Origin: Subtercola boreus | Lineage (GTDB): Bacteria; Actinomycetota; Actinomycetes; Actinomycetales; Microbacteriaceae | Direction of reading: 5' to 3' | Assembly: GCF_006716115.1 (NCBI RefSeq) | Contig: NZ_VFOO01000001.1 | Span: forward strand, 3,906,001-3,970,000 | DNA length: 64,000 nucleotides | Shown: piece by piece, positions 59,047 through 64,000 of the stretch | How the letters are laid out: each line of letters starts with the position of its first letter | Numbering within the stretch: the first letter of the stretch is position 1 | The notes under the pieces: model-generated | The model's input: only the letters and a program-made list of their open reading frames with translations | Told to the model about the DNA's origin: nothing | Database searches by the model: none | Position numbers and translations under genes: made by a program

Positions 59047-61608
59047 TCAGGCCCCGACGGGCACCTTCAGCTGCCCCGTCTCCGTGCTCTCCGGGCCGGC
59101 ACCATCGCCGAGGGCGGTGCGTTCGAGCTTGGCGCCCTCCACGTCGACGTCGGGGGTGATGCGGTCGAGCCAGCGCGGCATCCACCAGGCGGCCTCACCG
59201 AGCAGGTGCATCGCAGCCGGCACGAGCAGCAGGCGCACGACGAACGCGTCGACGAGCACCCCGATCGCGAGGCCGAAGCCGATCACCCGGGCCTCGACGA
59301 GATCGCCGAACACGAAGCCGCCGAACACCGAGATCATGATGATGCCCGCCGCGATCACCACGGGCCGGGCTGTGCGGAGACCGGCATTGACCGCCGGGCG
59401 CGCCGCCATGCCGTGCACGTGCGCCTCGCGCATGCCCGAGGTGAGGAAGAGCTGGTAGTCCATCGCGAGCCCGAAGATGATGCCGATGAGCAGGATCGGC
59501 AGGAAGCTCAGGATCGGGGCGGGGTCGTGGATCCCGAACAGGAAGCCGAGCCAGCCCCACTGGTACACCGCGGTGACCGCGCCGAACGTGGCGAGCACGG
59601 TGAGCAGGAACCCGGTGGTCGCGACGAGCGGCACGGCGATCGACCGGAACACCAGGATCATGATGAGGATCGAGAGGCCGAGCACGATCACGAGGTAGAC
59701 CGGCAGGGCATCCGCGAGTTTCGCGGAGATGTCGATGTTGATGGCTGTCAGCCCGGTGACCCCGAGGGTCACGCCGAGCGAACTGTCGACGCTCGCCGAG
59801 AGGTCGCGGAGGTCTTTCACGACCTGTTCGGTACTGGCGGCCGACGGGCCCTCGGAGGGGATGACCTGGAAGATGACGGTGCGGTTGTCGGTGGATGCTC
59901 CCGCCGGTGCCGCCGCGACGACATTCTGGACCGTCAGGAGCCGGTCGGCGACATCCGCCTCGAGGCTCGTCAGCGCGGCGTCGTCGGCGACCGTGGGCAG
60001 GTTCGCGACGACGATGATCGCGCCGTTCACACCCGCTCCGAAAGCGTTGTCGATAGCGGTGTACGCCTTGTACTCGGTCGATTCGGTGGGCTGGGACTTG
60101 CCGTCCGGCAGGGCGAGGCGCATCGAGAGCGCGGGGATGGCGACGATCAGCAGGGCGATGATGCCGGCCGCGAGGATGAGAACAGGGTGCCGGGTGGCCA
60201 GGGTGCTGCTGCCGGGGGCGCCCTTCTTCGAGCGCCCGTCGCGCCCGGCGGCGGCGCCACCGGTTCTGCCGACACGGCCAGCGACATGCTCACCGACATG
60301 CTCCGGTGCGGCGTGCTTCTTCGCGCCGAGGGCGGCGCGTTCCTTCTTCGGCAGCACCCGGAGCCCGGCGAGCGACATCAGCGCCGGCGTCAGCGTGAGC
60401 GCCACGAGCACAGCGATGGCGACGACGACGGCGCCTGCCGTGCCCATCAGCCCGAGGAATCCGATGCCCGTCACATTCAGCGCGGCCAGCGCGATGATCA
60501 CGGTGATGCCGGCGAACATCACGGCGTTGCCCGACGTTCCGTTCGCGAGGCCGATCGACTCGCGGAGCGGGATCCCGTCCCGCAGCTGGCGCCGGTGCCG
60601 GTTCAGGATGAACAGGGAGTAGTCGATGCCCACAGCCAGGCCGAGCATCAGTCCGAGGGTGATCGTGGCCGACGACATCGAGACGACACCCGAGAACGCG
60701 AGCACCCCGAGCGCGCCGACGCCCACTCCGATGAACGAGGAGACGAGGGGCAGGCCGGCGGCGACCAGCGTTCCGAGCATGACGAACAGCACGATCGCGG
60801 CGATCAGGATGCCGATGATCTCGCCCGCGCTGACGCCGATCGTGATCGAGGTCATCGACGAGGAGTAGTTGACATCGACGCCCGGGATGGATGTTCCGTC
60901 GATGGCGTCGACGGCGGCCTCTTTGGCTTCGGGGGTGACATCGGCGGTCGGCTTGTCGAACACGACGGTCGCGACGGCCGTGGAGTTGTCGGTCGACACG
61001 GTCTGGATCTTCGCGGCGGCGTCGAGCAGACGCTGGCCGGCGTCGGCCTTCGCCTGGTTCGCGGCGAGCTCGGTCTTTGCGGTGTCGAGCGTGGCCTGCT
61101 GCTGGGCGAGCTGGTCGGCCGCTCCGGCGGGGGCGCTGTCTCCCGCTGCCGTGAGCTGGGCCTTCGCGGCGTCGAGCTGCTCTTGGCTCTGCTCGAGCTG
61201 CGTGCTCCCGGCGCTGAGCTGGGTGGCGGCATCCGCGAGTTGGGCTGCCTGTGCCTGCCGGTCGGCCTCGGTCTGGAACGGGTTGATGCTGGAGCTGACG
61301 CCCGCCGTGCCGTCGGCCGCGGTGAGGGCCGCGGTGATTCCGGCCTGCTGTTCGGCCGTGAAGGCCGAGCCGTCGGAGGTCGTGAAGACCACCTGGCCGG
61401 TGCCACTGTCGGCCTCGGGCAGCGACGCCTGCAGCTGGTCGGCGACGTTCTGGGCTGGAGTGCCGGAGATGGCGAACGTGCTGGCGAGGGAACCGCCCGC
61501 GACGGCGAACGCACCGCCCGCACCGGCGACGACCACGAGCCAGATGGCGATGACGATCCAGGCCCGTCGTGCTGCGGCGAGCCCGAGTCGTTGGAGGAGT
61601 GTGGCCAT
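59047..61608 (-). CDS. MMPL/RND-type transporter
   Basis: Encodes 853 residues from the ATG at 61608. One membrane helix (about 17-40) precedes a large external loop. That loop contains a Gln/Ala/Asp coiled-coil stretch (about 120-230) unusual for the family. Then five helices, a second external loop and five or six more helices; GIDYSLFIL and GLAMDYQLFL carry the proton-relay Asp residues in matching positions. The cytoplasmic linker near 430-490 is Gly/Arg-rich. It exports lipids or hydrophobic drugs. A divergent TetR gene likely represses it. Confidence 0.92.
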   Translation of the reverse strand: MATLLQRLGLAAARRAWIVIAIWLVVVAGAGGAFAVAGGSLASTFAISGTPAQNVADQLQASLPEADSGTGQVVFTTSDGSAFTAEQQAGITAALTAADGTAGVSSSINPFQTEADRQAQAAQLADAATQLSAGSTQLEQSQEQLDAAKAQLTAAGDSAPAGAADQLAQQQATLDTAKTELAANQAKADAGQRLLDAAAKIQTVSTDNSTAVATVVFDKPTADVTPEAKEAAVDAIDGTSIPGVDVNYSSSMTSITIGVSAGEIIGILIAAIVLFVMLGTLVAAGLPLVSSFIGVGVGALGVLAFSGVVSMSSATITLGLMLGLAVGIDYSLFILNRHRRQLRDGIPLRESIGLANGTSGNAVMFAGITVIIALAALNVTGIGFLGLMGTAGAVVVAIAVLVALTLTPALMSLAGLRVLPKKERAALGAKKHAAPEHVGEHVAGRVGRTGGAAAGRDGRSKKGAPGSSTLATRHPVLILAAGIIALLIVAIPALSMRLALPDGKSQPTESTEYKAYTAIDNAFGAGVNGAIIVVANLPTVADDAALTSLEADVADRLLTVQNVVAAAPAGASTDNRTVIFQVIPSEGPSAASTEQVVKDLRDLSASVDSSLGVTLGVTGLTAINIDISAKLADALPVYLVIVLGLSILIMILVFRSIAVPLVATTGFLLTVLATFGAVTAVYQWGWLGFLFGIHDPAPILSFLPILLIGIIFGLAMDYQLFLTSGMREAHVHGMAARPAVNAGLRTARPVVIAAGIIMISVFGGFVFGDLVEARVIGFGLAIGVLVDAFVVRLLLVPAAMHLLGEAAWWMPRWLDRITPDVDVEGAKLERTALGDGAGPESTETGQLKVPVGA

Positions 61609-61732
61609 GAGGAGGGTGCCTCTCGCTGTGTGCGGATGGAGTTCTGCCGGGCATCCGCGAACCGCAGGGCGCTTCTGACCGGCCCACACTGCTGGCGGAC
61701 CACGATGTCTGAGGAGACCCTACCAAAACGCA

Positions 61733-61741
61733 ACGTAACGT
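61733..61741. promoter_or_regulatory. Palindrome in the MMPL/TetR divergent region
   Basis: ACGTAACGT is a perfect 9-bp palindrome inside CAACGTAACGTAATTG, 35 bp before the TetR start and 125 bp before the MMPL start. It is the best operator candidate for the TetR protein in this 167-bp gap. Confidence 0.55.
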
Positions 61742-61775
61742 AATTGTGGATTGACTGGGAAGGTAGCCTCGGGGC

Positions 61776-62360
61776 GTGGAGAGAGCCGGACGCAGACGAA
61801 GTGAAGATGCACGATTGGCCGTGCTGCAGGCGATGAGGGAACTCGTCGCCGAGCAGGGGTACGCCAGAGTGACGATTGAGGGGATCGCGGAGCGTGCCCA
61901 CGTCGGCAAGCCGACCATCTACCGCTGGTGGCAGTCGAAGAACGCCATCCTCGCCGAGTGCGTGCTGAGTGGTGACGTGCTGCCGACGCCGGTGGCGACG
62001 GACTCGCCCACTGGGGCGCGGTACGACGCGATCGTGTGGTTCCGCGCCGTGCTCGTCTACATCGATGACAACGCGCCGCTGCTCCGCGGGCTCGTGGCGG
62101 CCGCCTACGAGGATGCGGCCATGTCCCAGCAACTCGAGACGCACCTCGCCGAACCGATCGCGGCGGCCCTCCGGGAGTGGGTGGGCGGGCTGGCCGATGG
62201 CGAGGGTGGGGGTGGCGGCGGCATCTCGGGCCAGGCGCTCGCCCAGCTGGTGCACGGCACGATCCTCTACCGCCTGGCCCGGCCGCCCGGTTCGGGGGAC
62301 GATGCGAGCGAAGAGGTCTTCGAGATCCTGATGGCCAGGCTGGGGCGCATCGGCGACTGA
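61776..62360 (+). CDS. TetR-family regulator of the MMPL exporter
   Basis: Encodes 194 residues from a GTG at 61776. The HTH is textbook (YARVTIEGIAERAHVGKPTI, YRWWQSKNAIL). The C-terminal ligand domain is of the TetR_C_16-like type (YIDDNAPLLRGLVAAAYEDA) with a glycine run near 145. Divergent from the MMPL gene across the ACGTAACGT palindrome. Confidence 0.9.
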   Translation: MERAGRRRSEDARLAVLQAMRELVAEQGYARVTIEGIAERAHVGKPTIYRWWQSKNAILAECVLSGDVLPTPVATDSPTGARYDAIVWFRAVLVYIDDNAPLLRGLVAAAYEDAAMSQQLETHLAEPIAAALREWVGGLADGEGGGGGGISGQALAQLVHGTILYRLARPPGSGDDASEEVFEILMARLGRIGD

Positions 62361-62375
62361 TTTCACCATCTGGTC

Positions 62376-62428
62376 TTGACACACCGTTATTCAGCGATAT
62401 ATCTTTAACACATCGCCGAATAACGGTG
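62376..62428 (+). promoter_or_regulatory. padR promoter with 16-bp inverted-repeat operator
   Basis: TTGACA (62376-62381) and TATATC (62398-62403) form a promoter with 16-bp spacing. The arm CACCGTTATTCAGCGA (62382-62397) is matched by an inverted arm at 62413-62428 (TCGCCGAATAACGGTG) with one mismatch. The arms flank the -10, so the PadR protein encoded next probably represses itself here. Confidence 0.8.
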
Positions 62429-62461
62429 ACACTCTCTAGAACCAGAAAGGTGGACGCACTC

Positions 62462-63088
62462 ATGCGCACCCACAATCAACATCATCACGATCATCCGTCC
62501 GACAACAGCGAATTCCGCGGCCAGCCCTTCGGCGGCCGAGGCTTCGGTCGAGGCGACGGCTTCGGCCCCGGCGCAGGCTTCGGTGCCGGCTTCGGTCCTG
62601 GTGCCGGCTTCGGCGGCTTCGGACCGGGCTTCGGTCCCCGCGGCCCGCGTCGCGCCGGCAAGGGCGACGTTCGCTCGGTCATCCTGTCGCTTCTCGCAGA
62701 CGGCCCCTCGAACGGGTACGGCCTGATCAAGGCCATCGCCGAACGCACCGGCGGCACCTGGCGCCCGAGCCCCGGCTCGGTCTACCCCACCCTCCAGCAG
62801 CTCGTCGACGAGGAACTGATCGCCTCCAAGGGTGACGGTCGGCGCACCGAGTTCGAACTCACCGACGCGGGCCGCGCCTATCTCGAAGAGCACGCTGAGG
62901 AACTCAAGAAGGCCTGGGAGGCGACTCCCGGTCGCTCGGCCGAAGACGCGGCCTTCCACGAGAGCGTCGCGAAGCTCGTCGGTGTCGTGCAGCAGTTCCG
63001 TCACGGAGCCACTGCGGCACAGCGCCAGGCCGCTTCCGAGAAGCTCGACGAGGCGCGTCGCGCGCTGTACCTCATCCTCGCCGACTGA
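62462..63088 (+). CDS. PadR-family regulator with Gly/Phe-rich N-terminal extension
   Basis: Encodes 208 residues from the ATG at 62462 (AAAGGTGG upstream). The first 65 residues are His- then Gly/Phe-rich repeats (FGPGAGFG-type), likely disordered. The PadR winged helix follows (RSVILSLLADGPSNGYGLIK; RPSPGSVYPTLQQL; ELTDAGRAYLEEH) and then a C-terminal helical dimerisation segment. It probably controls its own promoter and perhaps the nearby exporters. Confidence 0.92.
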   Translation: MRTHNQHHHDHPSDNSEFRGQPFGGRGFGRGDGFGPGAGFGAGFGPGAGFGGFGPGFGPRGPRRAGKGDVRSVILSLLADGPSNGYGLIKAIAERTGGTWRPSPGSVYPTLQQLVDEELIASKGDGRRTEFELTDAGRAYLEEHAEELKKAWEATPGRSAEDAAFHESVAKLVGVVQQFRHGATAAQRQAASEKLDEARRALYLILAD

Positions 63089-63167
63089 GACCGGTCGGTC
63101 CACCCGGCCATCGGGCCAGACCGGCGGGTCGGCCCAATGGCCCGTCGGCCCGTCGGCCCGGCGGGGC
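63089..63167. other. GC-rich spacer with short repeats
   Basis: The 79-bp gap between convergent padR and SGNH genes is built of overlapping GGCCCGTCGGCCCG-like words that can form several hairpins. It probably terminates transcription from both sides. Confidence 0.4.
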
Positions 63168-64000
63168 TCAGCCGCCGGCGAAGGCCGCCGCGATGTCCGC
63201 CTCGATCGACTGGGCGAGGAGCTCCTGCCCAGCCGCTGTCGGGTGCACGTCGTCGTCCTGCATCAGGTCCGGCCGGCCGGCCAGCGGCTGGCCGATGTCG
63301 ACGAAGGTCGCTCCGATGGCGTCCGCAGCGCTGTGGATGTCGTCCGTCGCCTCCTGCAACTCATCGGGCGGCGACTCGTCGCCCCAGAACGCGCTCAGCG
63401 CGATGATCTGCGCATTCGGGAGCGCAGCCCTCAGGGACTGGACGGTCGACATCGTCTGCGCTTCGAGGTCCCCGCTGTCGACACCGAGGTCGTTGTTGCT
63501 CGCCGCGATGATGACGATCGACGGATCGAGTTGCACGGCGAGATCGGCCTGCGTCTGGAACGTGTCATCCGCATCGCCGGGCTGCACGAAGCCCGTTCCA
63601 TCGTCGGCGAGATCTGTCAGCTGCCACCCATTCCGGCTGGCGAGCCGTTCCGGCCAGGACTGACTCGGGTCGTCGAGCCCGTGGCCGGACATGATCGAGT
63701 CGCCGATCGCCACCACCACGGGAGCGGGGGCTTCGGGCGGAGCGCCCGCCTGGGTGGCTGTGCCTTCGCCCAGGCCGGGGGAGATGCCCGCGGGGGCCAG
63801 CTGTTCCGGGGCCAGGGGGGCGAACGGTGTCACGTCTCTCGTCGTCATCGGGGCTGGGTTCGGCGTGGGGACCGATGACGGTGCTCCCGCCCCGGGCACT
63901 GTGCCGGCCGATGTTCCGCCGGCATCCTGTCCGTCGGAGGCGGGCGCGCTCGCGCCGGCGGTCCCCTCCGCCGTGCCCGCCGTGCCCGCCGGCCCTGCCG
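63168..64000 (-). CDS. SGNH/GDSL hydrolase, 5' end beyond the window
   Basis: The frame is open to the right edge, so the start is outside; an internal GTG at 63899 is probably not the true start. The visible part begins with a long Ala/Pro/Gly/Thr-rich linker. The hydrolase domain follows, with VVAIGDSIMSGHG (nucleophile Ser, block I), IIAASNNDLG (block III Asn) and DDDVHPT (block V Asp/His). The linker suggests an exported or wall-associated esterase or acetylhydrolase; any signal peptide would be off the edge. Confidence 0.8.
   Translation of the reverse strand, partial: AGPAGTAGTAEGTAGASAPASDGQDAGGTSAGTVPGAGAPSSVPTPNPAPMTTRDVTPFAPLAPEQLAPAGISPGLGEGTATQAGAPPEAPAPVVVAIGDSIMSGHGLDDPSQSWPERLASRNGWQLTDLADDGTGFVQPGDADDTFQTQADLAVQLDPSIVIIAASNNDLGVDSGDLEAQTMSTVQSLRAALPNAQIIALSAFWGDESPPDELQEATDDIHSAADAIGATFVDIGQPLAGRPDLMQDDDVHPTAAGQELLAQSIEADIAAAFAGG

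Noticed and set aside
62462-62660. Gly/Phe-rich stretch as a separate secreted peptide
   Set aside because: In frame with the PadR domain, no signal peptide, and the padR promoter and ribosome site precede it.

Overview
The window is high-GC actinobacterial DNA. The FO-synthase gene, PadR/TetR/GntR regulators, DHA2 and MMPL exporters, DUF11-type surface proteins and GTG starts fit a member of the Actinomycetota, probably Microbacteriaceae. The family is inferred from gene content only; no rRNA or complete tRNA gene is present to test it.

Layout. (1) 1-9861 is the right end of an integrated phage-like element. It holds a tail module ending at a tape-measure gene, lower-GC accessory genes of unknown function, a small gene coupled to a tyrosine integrase, integrase arm-type repeats, and a 25-bp 3' tRNA fragment that marks the attachment site. 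(2) 9970-10743 is a graveyard of three truncated host genes (FMN reductase, SDR, TetR). (3) 10934-13861 is a GntR regulator and an ADP-forming acyl-CoA synthetase. (4) 13907-24163 is a two-armed divergent cluster. The minus arm encodes P450, aldehyde dehydrogenase, Zn alcohol dehydrogenase and a Tyr-phosphatase-fold hydrolase, joined by 4-bp overlaps. The plus arm encodes a PPDK-like ATP/phospho-His protein, a ferredoxin, a ferredoxin reductase and a large second subunit. The gene set matches the logic of the Corynebacterium cre (4-cresol) pathway: phosphorylate a phenol, oxidise its alkyl group, dephosphorylate.

(5) 24244-29065 holds a broken esterase, an LpqC-like esterase, a divergent TetR/DHA2 exporter pair and a MarR regulator. 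(6) 29337-31375 is the mesX-mesD pair for folate-independent methionine synthesis. (7) 31392-33598 is a patatin phospholipase and an IS4-type element whose full-length transposase has lost catalytic residues. (8) 33674-46919 is a three-gene surface locus: a small secreted protein, a DUF916-like membrane-anchored protein and a 3,886-residue protein with a lectin-like head, 21 DUF11 repeats and a C-terminal domain homologous to the small secreted protein. It resembles the WxL/csc loci of Firmicutes but lacks the W-x-L motif and any sortase signal.

(9) 47140-51973 is a catabolic or uptake operon: MFS, solute-binding-like protein, ornithine-cyclodeaminase family, Asp/Glu racemase family and GntR. 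(10) 52113-56795 holds an EEP-family hydrolase, then an FO-synthase (FbiC) homologue whose CofH half has lost its radical-SAM cysteines, overlapped by a flavin monooxygenase. (11) 56905-64000 holds a hypothetical gene, two exporters (MFS, MMPL), TetR and PadR regulators with visible operators, and an SGNH hydrolase cut by the window edge.

The strongest candidates for something new are the WxL-like giant surface system (with an inactivated transposase divergent from it), the cre-like aryl-phosphate cluster, and the cysteine-less FbiC.
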